A DNA stretch of 64,000 nt from contig NZ_VMTV02000047.1 in assembly GCF_007644035.1 (NCBI RefSeq), positions 84,712-148,711 of the forward strand. The letters are read 5' to 3'. This stretch comes from Vogesella mureinivorans (GTDB lineage Bacteria > Pseudomonadota > Gammaproteobacteria > Burkholderiales > Chromobacteriaceae). The position numbers were made by a program, and so were the translations under genes. The notes below the pieces were generated by a model. That model saw only the letters and a list, made by a program, of their open reading frames with translations. It was not told the origin of the DNA and did not search any database. Below are positions 1 through 10,228 of this stretch, in pieces (within the stretch, counting starts at the first letter, position 1; every line of letters begins with the position of its first letter).

Positions 1-133
1 TATTGTTGCCGGGCTGCGCAGACTTGCCGCCCAGCAGACGCGACAGCTTCTGGTTCAGCTGGCGAAAGATTTCTTCCAGATCTGGCGGGCCGTCATCAGG
101 ACGCTTGCCGCGGTTATCGTCATTCTGTGCCAT
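1..133 (-). CDS. hflK: HflK N-terminus (partial, runs off the left edge)
   Basis: Only the first 44 codons are inside the window. The reading begins MAQNDDNRGKRP and continues with the acidic, Pro-rich stretch and the DLEEIFRQLNQKLSRLLGGK segment that precedes the membrane anchor in HflK. HflK pairs with HflC in the inner membrane as an SPFH-family complex that modulates the protease FtsH. The ATG at 131-133 overlaps the end of hflX by 14 nt, so the two are probably translationally coupled in the order hfq-hflX-hflK. The transmembrane segment and SPFH domain lie outside the window. Confidence 0.88.
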   Translation of the reverse strand, partial: MAQNDDNRGKRPDDGPPDLEEIFRQLNQKLSRLLGGKSAQPGNN

Positions 134-1256
134 GGTGATCTACTTTTTCTGTGGTTTGCGAGTGAGTCGTTGCCAACGCCCTTTCGGCAATGGCTTCGCG
201 CAGGAGTTCCAGGCCGGCACCAGACAGTGCGGAAACCCGGACACCCTCTACCGCGCCGTATTCGTCATACAGGATGGCCGGAGGCAAGCCGCGCAGGTCG
301 GTCTTGTTCCACACCATCAGCTGCGGTACGTGATCGGCACCGATTTCTTTCAGGACTTTGTTGACCTCTTCTACCTGGCGCTCCCGCATAGGGTTGGCCG
401 CATCAACCACGTGCAGCAGCAAATCAGCCGAAATGGTTTCTTCCAGCGTGGCGCGAAAAGAGGCCACCAGCGAGTGGGGCAAATCGCGGATGAACCCCAC
501 CGTATCCGATAACACGATAGACACATCCGTGTTGATGAACAGGCGGCGGCTGGTGGTATCCAGCGTGGCAAACAGCTGGTCGGCCGCGTAGGCACCGGCC
601 TTGGTCAGACCATTGAACAGCGTGGATTTACCCGCATTGGTATAGCCAACGATAGATACGGAGGGCAAGCCAGAACGATCACGGCTACGGCGCTGGGTTT
701 TGCGCTGCTTTTGCACGGTAGCCAGGCGGTCTTTCAGTGCCTTCACGCGCAAGCCCAGCAGACGACGGTCGGTTTCCAGCTGGGTTTCACCCGGGCCACG
801 CATGCCAACCCCACCCTTTTGCCGCTCCAGGTGAGTCCAGCCGCGTACCAGGCGGGTAGACATATGCGTTAGCTGGGCCAGCTCTACCTGCAGCTTGCCT
901 TCGTGACTGCGTGCACGCTGGGCGAAGATATCCAGAATCAGCGTGACACGGTCTATCACACGGCACTGCAGGATGCGCTCCAGGTTGCGCTCCTGCCCCG
1001 GCCCCAGTGCGTGGTTGAAAATGACCACATTGGCATCGGTTGCCTTGACCAGCGCAGCGATTTCTTCCACCTTGCCCTTGCCGGCAAACAGTGCGGCGTC
1101 CGGGCGCTGACGCTTACCCTTGATCAAGCCAGTAACGGCAACACCGGCCCCTTTTATCAGCTCCAGGCATTCGCTGACGCCATCTTCATAATCCGCCTCG
1201 CCAAAGTCGAGACTTACCAGTACTGCTTGGTCACCAAGATCAGGACGATCAAACAC
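120..1256 (-). CDS. hflX: GTPase HflX
   Basis: A 378-residue ribosome-associated GTPase that splits or rescues stalled 70S ribosomes. It has the HflX N-terminal domain, the family signature GGVGMRGPGETQLETDRR near residues 148-165, and a P-loop GYTNAGKS at about 204-211, followed by the DTVGF switch II and NKTD specificity motifs. The start is GTG at 1254-1256. An in-frame stop lies a few codons upstream and the MFDRPD opening is typical, but no strong Shine-Dalgarno is visible. It follows hfq by 67 nt, its usual partner, and overlaps hflK. One GTTGGCCGCA repeat lies inside the gene at 393. Confidence 0.95.
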   Translation of the reverse strand: MFDRPDLGDQAVLVSLDFGEADYEDGVSECLELIKGAGVAVTGLIKGKRQRPDAALFAGKGKVEEIAALVKATDANVVIFNHALGPGQERNLERILQCRVIDRVTLILDIFAQRARSHEGKLQVELAQLTHMSTRLVRGWTHLERQKGGVGMRGPGETQLETDRRLLGLRVKALKDRLATVQKQRKTQRRSRDRSGLPSVSIVGYTNAGKSTLFNGLTKAGAYAADQLFATLDTTSRRLFINTDVSIVLSDTVGFIRDLPHSLVASFRATLEETISADLLLHVVDAANPMRERQVEEVNKVLKEIGADHVPQLMVWNKTDLRGLPPAILYDEYGAVEGVRVSALSGAGLELLREAIAERALATTHSQTTEKVDHHGTE

Positions 1257-1323
1257 GCAGGGGGACTTTCAATAAAGAAGGCTGACCAGCGTATGCCGGC
1301 CAGCCTTGGGGTAAGACTAGGGG

Positions 1324-1581
1324 TTACGCGTCTTGCGAGTCCGACTTGGCACCGTGGTGCTCGTGCGGGATGTTCACTGGGCGGGCAGGAACCACGGTAG
1401 AGATGGCATGCTTGTACACCATCTGGGTTACCGTGTTTTTCAGCAGAACCACGTACTGGTCAAACGACTCGATCTGACCCTGCAGTTTGATGCCGTTCAC
1501 CAGGTAGATGGATACCGGTACGTGCTCTTTACGCAGGATGTTCAGAAACGGGTCTTGTAACATTTGCCCTTTGGCGCTCAT
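1324..1581 (-). CDS. hfq: RNA chaperone Hfq
   Basis: An 85-residue Sm-like protein that forms a hexamer and pairs small RNAs with their mRNA targets. The N-terminal [15 protein letters not shown] and the Sm1 and Sm2 motifs are present, including the YKHAIST element near residue 56. The C-terminal tail is short and acidic/His-containing ([13 protein letters not shown]), as in other betaproteobacteria and unlike the long E. coli tail. The rim has only Arg17-Lys18 of the usual arginine patch. It heads hfq-hflX-hflK, with der 88 nt upstream. It is relevant to the candidate CU-rich small RNA at 18.4 kb. Confidence 0.97.
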   Translation of the reverse strand: MSAKGQMLQDPFLNILRKEHVPVSIYLVNGIKLQGQIESFDQYVVLLKNTVTQMVYKHAISTVVPARPVNIPHEHHGAKSDSQDA

Positions 1582-1669
1582 TTTTGTTCTCCGATTCGAT
1601 GCAGTTTTTGTAATTCAGTACAAGCGAGCTGGTGCTAACAGTCTTTTTAGCATAAAAAATTCCAGCAGA

Positions 1670-3034
1670 CTATTTGAACCCCTTGTGGCGCAGCAAACTT
1701 ACCTTGGTACCTGTCGCTTCGACCTCAAACGGGTTGCTATTCGATTTGTATTGTACACGCAGCGGCGTACCTTGCAGGTGGAACGCCTTGCGGAACATGC
1801 CTTCCAGATAGCGGGTGTAGCTGTCCGGAATCTTGTCCAGCGAGTTACCGTGAATCACGATAATCGGTGGGTTCATACCACCCTGGTGGGCATAACGCAG
1901 TTTCGGGCGAACCTGGCCGGCACGTGGTGGTTGCTGGCGCTCGGTGGCCAGCTGCAGGATACGTGTCAGTTTTGGCGTAGGCAGCTTGCTCATGGCCGCT
2001 TTGTACGCTTCATCAATAGATTTGAACAAGTCGCCCACACCACGGCCTTGCAGCGCGGAAATATAGTGGAACTTGGCAAAATCCAGGAAACCCAGCTTGC
2101 GCAGGATATCTCGTTTGATGGTGTCTTTCTGATGCAGTTCCAGATCTTCCCATTTGTTTACTGCTACCACCAGTGCACGGCCGGCTTCCAGCGCGAAACC
2201 GGCGATGGTGGCATCCTGCTCGGAAATATCCAGCTGCGCGTCCAGAACCAGCACCGCCACGTTGGCATCTTCCACAGCCTGGATGGTCTTGATCACCGAG
2301 AACTTCTCGATGGCTTCGTTCACCTTGCCGCGGCGGCGCACCCCTGCCGTATCGATAATGGTGTATTTGCGGCCATCGCGCTCAAAATCAATATAGATGC
2401 TGTCACGAGTGGTACCGGCCTGGTCGAAAGCGATCACGCGCTCCTCGCCCAGCACGGCATTCACCAAGGTGGATTTGCCCACGTTCGGGCGGCCGATCAC
2501 CACGAATTTCGGGTGATGGGCTTTTTCTTCTTCCTCGGCTTCCGGGAAGTTTTCCAGCACCAGCTCTACCAGCTCACGCACACCGTCACCGTGCGAGGCG
2601 GAAATCGCCAGCGGCTCGCCCAGAGCCAGCTCGTGGAACTCGGCGGCAGCCATGGCGTTGCTCACGCCTTCAGCCTTGTTTACCGCCAGGTAAACGGGCT
2701 GATTGGACTGGCGCAGGCGGTTGGCAATGATCTTGTCCTGCGGGGTAAGACCCACGCGGCCATCCACCAGGAAAATGATGGCATCGGCTTCGTCTACGGC
2801 CTGCAGGGTTTGCCTGGCCATTTCGAACAGGATGCCTTCGTCCACTACCGGCTCGAAACCGCCGGTATCTACCACCAGGTAGGGCTTGCTGGCACCACGG
2901 CCGTGGCCATAGTGACGGTCGCGTGTCAGGCCCGGCTGGTCTGCCACCAGGGCATCACGGCTACGGGTCAGTCGGTTAAAAAGTGTAGATTTGCCCACAT
3001 TCGGGCGGCCCACCAGGGCAATAGTCGGTTTCAT
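1670..3034 (-). CDS. der: Ribosome assembly GTPase Der (EngA)
   Basis: A 454-residue double-GTPase required for 50S subunit maturation. Two tandem G domains are plain: GRPNVGKS at about 9-16 and again at about 181-188, each followed by its own DTGG/DTAG and NKAE/NKWE motifs. A C-terminal KH-like domain follows ([20 protein letters not shown] region). A stretch of glutamates links the two G domains, as usual. It lies 10 nt downstream of bamB, a neighbour order conserved in many proteobacteria. A long open frame on the opposite strand here is a coding shadow. Confidence 0.97.
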   Translation of the reverse strand: MKPTIALVGRPNVGKSTLFNRLTRSRDALVADQPGLTRDRHYGHGRGASKPYLVVDTGGFEPVVDEGILFEMARQTLQAVDEADAIIFLVDGRVGLTPQDKIIANRLRQSNQPVYLAVNKAEGVSNAMAAAEFHELALGEPLAISASHGDGVRELVELVLENFPEAEEEEKAHHPKFVVIGRPNVGKSTLVNAVLGEERVIAFDQAGTTRDSIYIDFERDGRKYTIIDTAGVRRRGKVNEAIEKFSVIKTIQAVEDANVAVLVLDAQLDISEQDATIAGFALEAGRALVVAVNKWEDLELHQKDTIKRDILRKLGFLDFAKFHYISALQGRGVGDLFKSIDEAYKAAMSKLPTPKLTRILQLATERQQPPRAGQVRPKLRYAHQGGMNPPIIVIHGNSLDKIPDSYTRYLEGMFRKAFHLQGTPLRVQYKSNSNPFEVEATGTKVSLLRHKGFK

Positions 3035-3044
3035 TGTGTACTAC

Positions 3045-4184
3045 TTACTTCGTCAGCGCGGACAGGTTGCCGTTGTTATCCAGCACGTAGGCCACGTCGC
3101 CGCTTACCAGCGGGCGTGGCATGGTGCCGTTTACTTTCAGGCTGCTGCGGCCAACTATACGTCCATCAAGGGATGAAAGCAGATGTGCATAGCCTTCACC
3201 ATCAATTACCAGCAATTGATCGCCCAGCGTTACCGGGGCAGATACATTGCGGTAGCGGAAATCATCCTGTTTCCATAGGTTGCGACCTGAGTCGGCATCA
3301 AATGCCCAGATCGCGCCATCTTCTGCCGTCACGAAGACGGTCTTGCCATCGGATACCAGACCACGGCTACTGCTCAGGTCGCGCGCCCACAGCTGCTGGC
3401 CACCACGCGAATCGAAGCATGCCACACGGCCCTGATACGCTACTGCGCACACACGGCGGCCATCAAACATGGGCTGGCTGACGACATCGGTAACACGCTC
3501 CAGCTCGCTGGCGCCACGGGCATTGGCCACCACAGACTGCCACAGCTGATCGCCACGCTCGGCGGCGTAGGCTGTCACCTTGCCGGCAGCTTCGCCTACC
3601 AGCAATACGTCACTGCCTTCGACCTTGATCTGCGGCGTCGTGGCACGCACGGTCAGCGCTGGCTGCGCTTGCCACTGTGTCCATACCTGGCGGCCGGTTT
3701 TCAGGTCGAAACCCGACACACGGCCGTCGCCAGCGCGTACTACCAGCACGCGGCCTGCCAGCTGTGGCGGCTCGGCCAACACGCTGGTAAGCGTCTGCTT
3801 CCATACCAGCTTGCCATCGGTGCCGCTCAAAGCCAGCAATTCGGCACGATCATTCCCCACAAACAGCAGGCCATCGTCCACAGCCACGCCGGCAACCAGC
3901 GCCTGTTTTACATCCAGTGTCAGCAGGGTTTTGCCGGTTTGCGCGTCCAGCTGCTGGATTTTGCCATTAGCACCCGCTACCCACAGCTTACCTTGTTCGA
4001 TAAACGGGGAAAACAAGCCGCGGCCGGCATCCGGCACACTGGCTTGCCACAGTATCTTTGGCCCCACAGACGCTTGCAGCGGTTTCAGCGGTGTAGGCTG
4101 GTAGGCGGATTCGCCCTCAAACCACGACGCGCAGCCACCCAGCGCAGGCAAAAGTGCAGCACACAGCAACAGTCGGCGCATCAT
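3045..4184 (-). CDS. bamB: Outer-membrane assembly lipoprotein BamB
   Basis: A 379-residue lipoprotein with a signal peptide ending in the lipobox LGGC (Cys18), then repeated PQQ-type beta-propeller blades with motifs such as DGKLVWKQ, GRQVWTQW and SGRNLWKQD. BamB is the periplasmic scaffold of the BAM complex, which inserts beta-barrel proteins into the outer membrane. The start is only 2 nt after the stop of the upstream yfgM-like gene, and GGGGAG inside that gene serves as ribosome-binding site. The yfgM-bamB-der order is the conserved one. A GTTGGCCGCA repeat at 3146 encodes Val-Gly-Arg. Confidence 0.95.
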   Translation of the reverse strand: MMRRLLLCAALLPALGGCASWFEGESAYQPTPLKPLQASVGPKILWQASVPDAGRGLFSPFIEQGKLWVAGANGKIQQLDAQTGKTLLTLDVKQALVAGVAVDDGLLFVGNDRAELLALSGTDGKLVWKQTLTSVLAEPPQLAGRVLVVRAGDGRVSGFDLKTGRQVWTQWQAQPALTVRATTPQIKVEGSDVLLVGEAAGKVTAYAAERGDQLWQSVVANARGASELERVTDVVSQPMFDGRRVCAVAYQGRVACFDSRGGQQLWARDLSSSRGLVSDGKTVFVTAEDGAIWAFDADSGRNLWKQDDFRYRNVSAPVTLGDQLLVIDGEGYAHLLSSLDGRIVGRSSLKVNGTMPRPLVSGDVAYVLDNNGNLSALTK

Positions 4185-4186
4185 GG

Positions 4187-4819
4187 TTAGCTCCCCAACG
4201 AATCAAGTTTGGCCTGGATAAACTCGCGCACAGGGGCCTCCGGTGCGGATTTTGCCAGCGCAGCCTTGTAGGCTTCGCGGGCGCCACCCAGGTCGCCACG
4301 GGCTACCAATACATCGGCTTTCAGGTCCAGGAACATGGCATCAAACGCTACCGGGTGTGCCATAGCCAGCTCGGCCAGAGCGACATCGTATTGCTTTTCG
4401 TCTAGCAGAACCGCAGCCAGACGCAGACGGGCTACCGCCTGCAGGGTCTCATCCTTGTCGGCATGCTCGATCACCCATTTCAGCTGGCTGCGGGCAACGC
4501 CCAGCTCTTTGCTGTCAAATGCCAGCTTGGCAGCCAGCAGGCTACCGTTGGCCGCATAAGCCGACGCTGCGTAGTCTTTTTGCAGGGTGGCCACAGTCGC
4601 CTTGGCTTTATCCAGCTGGCCAGCTTGCAGCTGCTGCTCCAGCTGGCCATATACCACGGCGGCCTGCTCGGCCTGGTTTTTCTGGTAGGTTTGCCAGGCT
4701 TTATAACCGATAAAGCCCAGGGATACGGCCAGCACGGCGCCGCCGATCAGCTTGCCCCACTGCGCCCAGAAGCCCTTGAGCGCGTCTATCTGTTCTTGTT
4801 CCTGCAGGTCGTAAGCCAT
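4187..4819 (-). CDS. YfgM-family tetratricopeptide membrane protein
   Basis: A 210-residue protein: a short cytoplasmic N-terminus, one transmembrane helix at about residues 24-42 (LIGGAVLAVSLGFIGYKAW), then a periplasmic helical-repeat domain of TPR_21 type. E. coli YfgM is an ancillary subunit of the SecYEG translocon that works with PpiD in handing exported proteins to chaperones. The start ATG at 4817-4819 was chosen because MAYDLQEQEQIDALK is the conserved opening and AAGGGGG precedes it; a longer frame upstream overlaps hisS and is not conserved-looking. It sits between hisS and bamB, as in many genomes. Confidence 0.88.
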   Translation of the reverse strand: MAYDLQEQEQIDALKGFWAQWGKLIGGAVLAVSLGFIGYKAWQTYQKNQAEQAAVVYGQLEQQLQAGQLDKAKATVATLQKDYAASAYAANGSLLAAKLAFDSKELGVARSQLKWVIEHADKDETLQAVARLRLAAVLLDEKQYDVALAELAMAHPVAFDAMFLDLKADVLVARGDLGGAREAYKAALAKSAPEAPVREFIQAKLDSLGS

Positions 4820-4835
4820 GCGGCCCCCTTGTAAT

Positions 4836-6107
4836 TTAAGACTTGAAGCGGGAAACAGCGGCGGCCACATCGGCGGCAGCCACGGTTTCCTGAGCAGCCT
4901 CGGCACGCAGTGGCTTGACCACCACCTGCGCGTTGGCCACTTCGTTTTCACCAATGATCAGCGCTACAGCGGCGCCACTGCCATCGGCCTTTTTCATTTG
5001 CGACTTGAAGCTGCCGTCGCCCATATTCTGCACAACACTGCAGCCTGCAGCACGCAGGGTTTGCGCCAGCTGCATGGCGTAGGCTGCGGCACCCGCACCT
5101 TGGTTTACGATAAAGACATCCGCACCACGGCGCGCTGGCAGCAAGCCTTTTTCGGCCAACAGCAGCAAGACACGCTCCATGCCCATGCCAAAACCGATAC
5201 CCGGTGCCGGTTTACCACCCAGCTGCTCGATCAGGCCATCGTAACGGCCTCCGGCACACACGGTGCCTTGTGCGCCCAGCTCGGTGGTCACCCACTCGAA
5301 TACCGACAGGTTGTAGTAATCCAGGCCACGCACCAGACGCGGGTTTTCCACGAACGGGATACCCAGCGCGCTGATCATGGCTTTCCAGCCTTCGTAGTGG
5401 GCACGCGAGGTGTCGCCCAGGTAGTCGTACAAGCGTGGCGCGTTGTTGGCCATGTCTTGCAGTGCCGGGTTCTTGGTATCCAGCACGCGCAGCGGGTTGG
5501 TGTACAGGCGGCGCTTGCCGTCTTCATCCAGTATATCAACGTGCTTTTCCAGGTAGGCAATCAGCGCTTCGCGGTGTGCGGCGCGCTCTTCCTTGTTACC
5601 CAGCGAGTTGATTTCCAGCTGCACGCTGCCGGCCAGCCCCAGGCGCTGCCACAGGTCGGCGGTCATGGCGATGATTTCGGCATCGATATCCGGGCCAGCC
5701 ATGCCCAGTGCTTCTACGCCGATTTGGTGGAACTGGCGATAGCGGCCTTTCTGCGGGCGCTCGTGACGGTACATCGGGCCCATATACCACAGCTTTTGCG
5801 TGGTGTTGTACAGCAGGTTATGCTCTACCACCGCGCGCAGGGTGCCGGCAGTACCTTCCGGGCGCAGCGTCAGCGGGTCGCCGTTCAGCCGGTCTTCAAA
5901 GGAGTACATTTCCTTTTCAACGATATCGGTGACTTCGCCAATGGAGCGCACAAACAGCGGCGTCGGCTCCACGATGGGGGTACGGATGTTGGCGTAGCCA
6001 TAGTCGTGCAGCCAGCCGCGCAAAACGGTTTCAAAGTATTCCCACTGCTGCGACTCTGCCGGCAGCACATCATTCATGCCACGCACAGCCTGGATTTTCT
6101 GGGCCAT
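4836..6107 (-). CDS. hisS: Histidyl-tRNA synthetase
   Basis: A 423-residue class II aminoacyl-tRNA synthetase charging tRNA-His. The opening [16 protein letters not shown] is typical. Motif 2 is seen in [18 protein letters not shown], the HisA signatures in [15 protein letters not shown] and GGRYDGL, and motif 3 in [14 protein letters not shown]. The start at 6105-6107 was preferred over ATGs slightly upstream because AAGAAAG sits at proper distance and the conserved N-terminus begins there. The gene lies between ispG and yfgM, the common betaproteobacterial order. Confidence 0.97.
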   Translation of the reverse strand: MAQKIQAVRGMNDVLPAESQQWEYFETVLRGWLHDYGYANIRTPIVEPTPLFVRSIGEVTDIVEKEMYSFEDRLNGDPLTLRPEGTAGTLRAVVEHNLLYNTTQKLWYMGPMYRHERPQKGRYRQFHQIGVEALGMAGPDIDAEIIAMTADLWQRLGLAGSVQLEINSLGNKEERAAHREALIAYLEKHVDILDEDGKRRLYTNPLRVLDTKNPALQDMANNAPRLYDYLGDTSRAHYEGWKAMISALGIPFVENPRLVRGLDYYNLSVFEWVTTELGAQGTVCAGGRYDGLIEQLGGKPAPGIGFGMGMERVLLLLAEKGLLPARRGADVFIVNQGAGAAAYAMQLAQTLRAAGCSVVQNMGDGSFKSQMKKADGSGAAVALIIGENEVANAQVVVKPLRAEAAQETVAAADVAAAVSRFKS

Positions 6108-6163
6108 TCTCATACTTTCTTTTGCTTGATCATGTGCAGCGGCGGCCAACACTGGCCACCGGC

Positions 6164-7438
6164 TTAAACCTGTTTGATAGGGATGGTACGCGCCACCACC
6201 TCGCGGCGCTTGGCACCACCCACGCCGTAGCGGGTGTGTACGTAGTTTTCCACCAGCGCCTTGAACTCCAGCGCGATATTGTCGCCCTTGAGTGTCACGT
6301 CTTTCTGGCCATCCACGTACACCGGTGCCACCGGTACTTCACCGGTACCAGGCAGGCTGATGCCGATATCGGCCAGCTTGGACTCGCCCGGGCCGTTCAC
6401 CACACAGCCCATCACCGCCACTTTCATGTCTTCCACGCCGGGGTACTGCAGGCGCCAGATAGGCATCTGCTCGCGCAGGAAGGTCTGGATGCTGTCGGCC
6501 AGCTCCTGGAAGAAAGTACTGGTGGTACGGCCACAGCCGGGACAGGCGGTGACCAGCGGGGTAAACGAGCGCAAACCCATGGTTTGCAGCAGCTCCTGCG
6601 CCACCACCACTTCTTTGGTGCGCGCCTCGCCCGGCTGCGGGGTCAGCGAAATGCGGATGGTATCGCCAATGCCTTCCTGCAGCAGCACGGCCAGGGCGGC
6701 GCTGGAGGCCACAATGCCCTTGCTGCCCATGCCAGCCTCGGTCAGGCCCAGGTGCAGCGGAAACTCGCAGCGGCTACCCAGGTCGCGATATACGGTGATC
6801 AGGTCTTGTACGTTGCTGACCTTGCACGACAGCAGGATCTGGTTGGCGGGCAGGCCCAGCTCCATGGCCTTGTCGGCGGATTCCAGCGCCGACACAATCA
6901 GCGCCTCGCGCATCACCACGTCCAGCGCCTTGGGGTTGGCCGCATGGTTATTGGCGTCCAGCATGCGTGCCAGCAGCACCTGATCCAGGCTGCCCCAGTT
7001 CACGCCGATACGTACCGGCTTACCGTATTCGGCAGCGGTGCGGATCAGGTAGGCAAATTTATCGTCGCCTTTGGCACCCTTGCCTACATTACCGGGGTTA
7101 ATACGGTACTTGCCCAGCGCGCGGGCGCAGTCCGGGTAGTCTTTCAGCAGGCGCTCGCCGTTAAAGTGGAAATCCCCTACCAGCGGCGCCGCACAGCCCA
7201 TATCGTCCAGACGCTGGCGAATCTCGGCGACGCGTGCGGCTGCCTCGGGGCTGTTTACCGTGATGCGCACCACCTCGGAGCCAGCCTGGGCCAGCTCGAA
7301 TACCTGCTGTGCCGTGGCAGCGGCGTCGGCGGTATCGGTATTGGTCATCGACTGCACCATCACCGGGTGCTCGGAACCTACCATCACATGGCCTACCGCT
7401 ACCTGCAGCGTTTTACGGCGTTTGATCGTTGCGTCCAT
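6164..7438 (-). CDS. ispG: 4-hydroxy-3-methylbut-2-enyl diphosphate synthase (flavodoxin) IspG
   Basis: A 424-residue iron-sulfur enzyme of the non-mevalonate isoprenoid pathway, reducing methylerythritol cyclodiphosphate to HMBPP. The [4Fe-4S] ligands are visible as the CPGC pair near residues 299-302 and the Cys of [11 protein letters not shown] near 345. The N-terminal TIM-barrel motifs, such as [20 protein letters not shown] and QSMTNTDT, are intact. It is 6 nt from rodZ and 56 nt from hisS, so it is likely co-transcribed with both. Confidence 0.96.
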   Translation of the reverse strand: MDATIKRRKTLQVAVGHVMVGSEHPVMVQSMTNTDTADAAATAQQVFELAQAGSEVVRITVNSPEAAARVAEIRQRLDDMGCAAPLVGDFHFNGERLLKDYPDCARALGKYRINPGNVGKGAKGDDKFAYLIRTAAEYGKPVRIGVNWGSLDQVLLARMLDANNHAANPKALDVVMREALIVSALESADKAMELGLPANQILLSCKVSNVQDLITVYRDLGSRCEFPLHLGLTEAGMGSKGIVASSAALAVLLQEGIGDTIRISLTPQPGEARTKEVVVAQELLQTMGLRSFTPLVTACPGCGRTTSTFFQELADSIQTFLREQMPIWRLQYPGVEDMKVAVMGCVVNGPGESKLADIGISLPGTGEVPVAPVYVDGQKDVTLKGDNIALEFKALVENYVHTRYGVGGAKRREVVARTIPIKQV

Positions 7439-7444
7439 CTGCTA

Positions 7445-8287
7445 TCAGTTCAATTCCAGTTTGGCGGTAGCACCGCGCGTCTTGTCTTTCAGATCTATCA
7501 CAGCCCCGTCGTAGCTCAACACCACCTGCGGAGCATTGCCGATTTTCAGCTTGAATGGCGGAACGCCGCGCACTTCCTGGCTTTGGCCCGCACGGATCAG
7601 GCCGTACACCAGCTTTTTACCGCTGGCATCCACCACCGACACCCAGCTATCGGCACCGGCCTGTACACGCACCGCTTTCTGCCCAGCCTGCGCCACAGGG
7701 GCAGAGGCTGGCTTGCTGGCTACCGGTGCCGGTACGGCTGTCACCGCACTCGCCGGGCTGGCCGTCGCCACAGCAGAAGCCACAGGCGCCACCACTACCG
7801 CCACGGGGGCACTGGCGGGCTCGCTTTGCGGCGCGCTGGCCAGCGCATCACTGGCCGTCTGGTGCAGCATGGGCACCAGCTCACCCTGCGGTGCGGCGGT
7901 TTCTGTACTGCCATCCTGCTGCTGCCAGGCGATCAAGGCCGCCACCACCAGCGCAGGCAGCAGCAGCCACCAAAGCTTGCTACCCATAGCAGGCTGCGCC
8001 TCGGCTGCCTGCGGTGGCGGGGCGCGATCTACCGGGCTGGACGGGTACTCTTGCTCCAGCAGCGCCATCAGCGGCGCACTATCCAGCTCCAGAAAACGGG
8101 CATAGTTGCGCACAAAGCCACGGACGAAGGTTGCGCCAGGCAAGCGGGCAAAATCGCCAGCCTCCATCCACTCAAGCTGACGCAGGGACAGTTTCAGGCG
8201 GTCGGCTACATCGTGCAGACTCAGGCCCCGCTCAACGCGGGCATCACGCAGTTGCTGGCCGATTTGTTGTGCAGCAGAAGAGGTCAT
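7445..8287 (-). CDS. rodZ: Cytoskeletal protein RodZ
   Basis: A 280-residue bitopic membrane protein linking MreB filaments to the cell-wall elongation machinery. It has an N-terminal helix-turn-helix of Xre type (about residues 8-70, with RGLSLHDVADRLKLS), a single transmembrane segment near 105-121 (LWWLLLPALVVAALIAW), an Ala/Pro/Val-rich periplasmic linker, and a C-terminal DUF4115 beta domain (about 200-275). The order pilF-rodZ-ispG is conserved in proteobacteria, and the gaps here are short. Confidence 0.9.
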   Translation of the reverse strand: MTSSAAQQIGQQLRDARVERGLSLHDVADRLKLSLRQLEWMEAGDFARLPGATFVRGFVRNYARFLELDSAPLMALLEQEYPSSPVDRAPPPQAAEAQPAMGSKLWWLLLPALVVAALIAWQQQDGSTETAAPQGELVPMLHQTASDALASAPQSEPASAPVAVVVAPVASAVATASPASAVTAVPAPVASKPASAPVAQAGQKAVRVQAGADSWVSVVDASGKKLVYGLIRAGQSQEVRGVPPFKLKIGNAPQVVLSYDGAVIDLKDKTRGATAKLELN

Positions 8288-8309
8288 ATCCTGGGCATAC
8301 TTCCTGGGA

Positions 8310-9050
8310 TCAGGTCCCGCTCAAGAGCTGTTGGGTTTCTAGGCTATCCGGGTGACGGCTTTTCAGCATGCCAGCCAAGCGTTGCTCGGTGGCCGCGTCT
8401 TTCTTGAGCCGCGCCAGCTTGACGCCCAGCAGTAATTCGGCCGGGCCAAAACGCTTTTCGTTGTTACCCAGCCGCTCAAAATAAAATTGTGCCAGCTGCG
8501 CATTACCGCCCTGCAACGCCAGGCGCGTCAGCTCGCGCAGCGCCGATGCATCGTTCGGTGCGCGGCGCAGAGCCTCCAGCAGCAGCTGGTTGGCCTCGTC
8601 GTTACGGTTCATCTGCCCCAGACAAATTGCCTTGTTGATCAATGCAGTGTGGGGGGCAGAGAAAAACGGGTCGGCCAGCGCCTGATCAAACCGCGCCAGG
8701 GCTTCGTCAAAGCGGCGGCGGTTGCACAGGAACAAGCCGTAGTTATTGTTGACTTCCGGGTTGCTGGCTTGAATGGACAGTGCCTTGCGAAAAGATGCCT
8801 CGGCCTCGCCATCCACCCGCAGCTGCATGTAGATCAGGGCGCGGGCCAGATAGCCTGCCTGAAAGCTTGGGTCTACCGCAATGGCCTGATCGGCGTTTTC
8901 CAGCGCCACGCGCATATTGCCGTAACGCATGTACTCGATGGCCAGCTGGGCACGCATCTCGGCCAGTTCGCGTGGCGGGGCTGCAGCCAACGCCATCTGG
9001 GCAGCGCACAGCGCCGCCAGCAAACCAGCCAGGATACGTGTTTTATTCAT
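8310..9050 (-). CDS. pilF: Type IV pilus biogenesis lipoprotein-like TPR protein PilF/PilW
   Basis: A 246-residue exported protein built from TPR repeats (MRYGNMRVALENADQAIAVDP, NNYGLFLCNRRRFDEALARF and others). PilF/PilW is the pilotin that lets the PilQ secretin multimerise in the outer membrane, so it is needed for type IV pili and, in competent species, DNA uptake. The signal peptide [23 protein letters not shown] carries a cysteine inside the hydrophobic core but no clean lipobox, so lipidation is uncertain. The ATG overlaps the rlmN stop by one base (TGATG), showing coupling. The rlmN-pilF-rodZ-ispG order supports the call. Confidence 0.88.
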   Translation of the reverse strand: MNKTRILAGLLAALCAAQMALAAAPPRELAEMRAQLAIEYMRYGNMRVALENADQAIAVDPSFQAGYLARALIYMQLRVDGEAEASFRKALSIQASNPEVNNNYGLFLCNRRRFDEALARFDQALADPFFSAPHTALINKAICLGQMNRNDEANQLLLEALRRAPNDASALRELTRLALQGGNAQLAQFYFERLGNNEKRFGPAELLLGVKLARLKKDAATEQRLAGMLKSRHPDSLETQQLLSGT

Positions 9051-10141
9051 CAGCCTTTATCCTCTGCGATACGGATCCACTTTTCCTGGCGCCGCGTCTT
9101 GTCCTGCACCTGCCCGGCCAGCTGGCCACAGGCAGCATCGATATCATCGCCACGGGTTTTACGCACGGTCACGATAAAGCCGGCTTCCTGCAGGATTTCG
9201 CGGAACGCGCGGATGGCGTTATTGCTGGAACGATCGTAGCCGGAGTTCGGAAACGGGTTAAACGGGATCAGGTTGAACTTGCACGGCACATCGCGCACCA
9301 GGGCGATCAGCTCGCGAGCATGTTCCGGCCTGTCGTTCACCCCGTCAAGCATCACGTATTCAAAGGTAATGAAATCGCGCGGCGCCTTGACCAGGTAGCG
9401 CTGGCAGGCCGCCATCAGCTCTTTCAGCGGGTATTTCTTGTTCAGCGGCACAATCTCGTCGCGGATGCGGTCATTGGACGCGTGCAACGATACCGCCAGC
9501 GCTACCGGACAGGCCTCTTTCAGGCGGTCCATCTGCGGCACCATGCCCGAGGTAGACACCGTCACGCGGCGGCGGCTCAAACCGTAGGCGTGGTCGTCCA
9601 GCATGATTTGCAGGGCCGATACCACGTTGTCAAAGTTGGCCAGCGGTTCGCCCATGCCCATCATCACCACGTTGGACACCACGCGTTCGTTACGCGGGGT
9701 CACGCCCATGGCCTTGTTGGCCCACCACAGCTGGCCAATGATTTCGGCCGTGCTGAGGTTGCGGTTGAAGCCCTGACGGCCGGTAGAGCAGAACGTGCAT
9801 TCCAGCGCACAGCCTACCTGAGATGATATGCACAAGGTGCCGCGATCATCCTCGGGGATGAATACGGTTTCCACACCATTGCCGGTGCCAACGTCCAGCA
9901 GCCACTTGCGGGTACCATCTTCTGATTCCTGCGACACCATCAAGTCCGGTATACCCACCAGCGCGGTGTCGTGCAGCTTGGCACGCAGGCTTTTGGCGAT
10001 ATCGGTCATGGCGTCAAAATCGGCCTCACCCATCTGGTGCATCCAGCGCATGATCTGCTTGGCACGAAAAGGCTTTTCGCCCATTTCGGCAAAGTGTTCA
10101 GTCAGCTGGTTCAGGTTGAAGTCGAGCAGGTTGGTCTTCAT
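9050..10141 (-). CDS. rlmN: Dual-specificity 23S rRNA/tRNA adenine-C2 methyltransferase RlmN
   Basis: A 363-residue radical SAM enzyme that methylates A2503 of 23S rRNA and A37 of several tRNAs. The CxxxCxxC cluster motif is in [15 protein letters not shown]. The mechanistic second cysteine is in the C-terminal DIDAACGQL segment. The start at 10139-10141 gives the typical [13 protein letters not shown] opening with GAG just upstream; longer in-frame options read through the intergenic hairpin. It overlaps pilF by one base at its 3' end. Confidence 0.96.
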   Translation of the reverse strand: MKTNLLDFNLNQLTEHFAEMGEKPFRAKQIMRWMHQMGEADFDAMTDIAKSLRAKLHDTALVGIPDLMVSQESEDGTRKWLLDVGTGNGVETVFIPEDDRGTLCISSQVGCALECTFCSTGRQGFNRNLSTAEIIGQLWWANKAMGVTPRNERVVSNVVMMGMGEPLANFDNVVSALQIMLDDHAYGLSRRRVTVSTSGMVPQMDRLKEACPVALAVSLHASNDRIRDEIVPLNKKYPLKELMAACQRYLVKAPRDFITFEYVMLDGVNDRPEHARELIALVRDVPCKFNLIPFNPFPNSGYDRSSNNAIRAFREILQEAGFIVTVRKTRGDDIDAACGQLAGQVQDKTRRQEKWIRIAEDKG

Positions 10142-10200
10142 GTGCATCTCGGATAAAGGCGGCCACCCTTGGGCAGCCGCCGGGTACAACTGGTTCCGCA

Positions 10201-10220
10201 TGCGGCCAGAGTTGGCCGCA
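10201..10220. repeat. Imperfect inverted pair of the GTTGGCCGCA repeat
   Basis: TGCGGCCA and TGGCCGCA face each other around a 4-nt centre between ndk and rlmN. The right arm is an exact repeat copy; the left arm matches 8 of 10. It can fold into a hairpin just after the ndk stop on the minus strand, but without a strong T-tract. Confidence 0.6.
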
Positions 10221-10228
10221 AACGGCGA

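Noticed and set aside
1508-3481. A 657-codon open frame on the plus strand opposite der
   Set aside because: It mirrors a well-conserved GTPase, is His/Gln/Arg-rich, has no recognisable domain, and arises from codon bias on the other strand.
6122-8407. A 761-codon open frame opposite ispG and rodZ
   Set aside because: Same reason: shadow of real minus-strand genes with implausible His/Arg composition.
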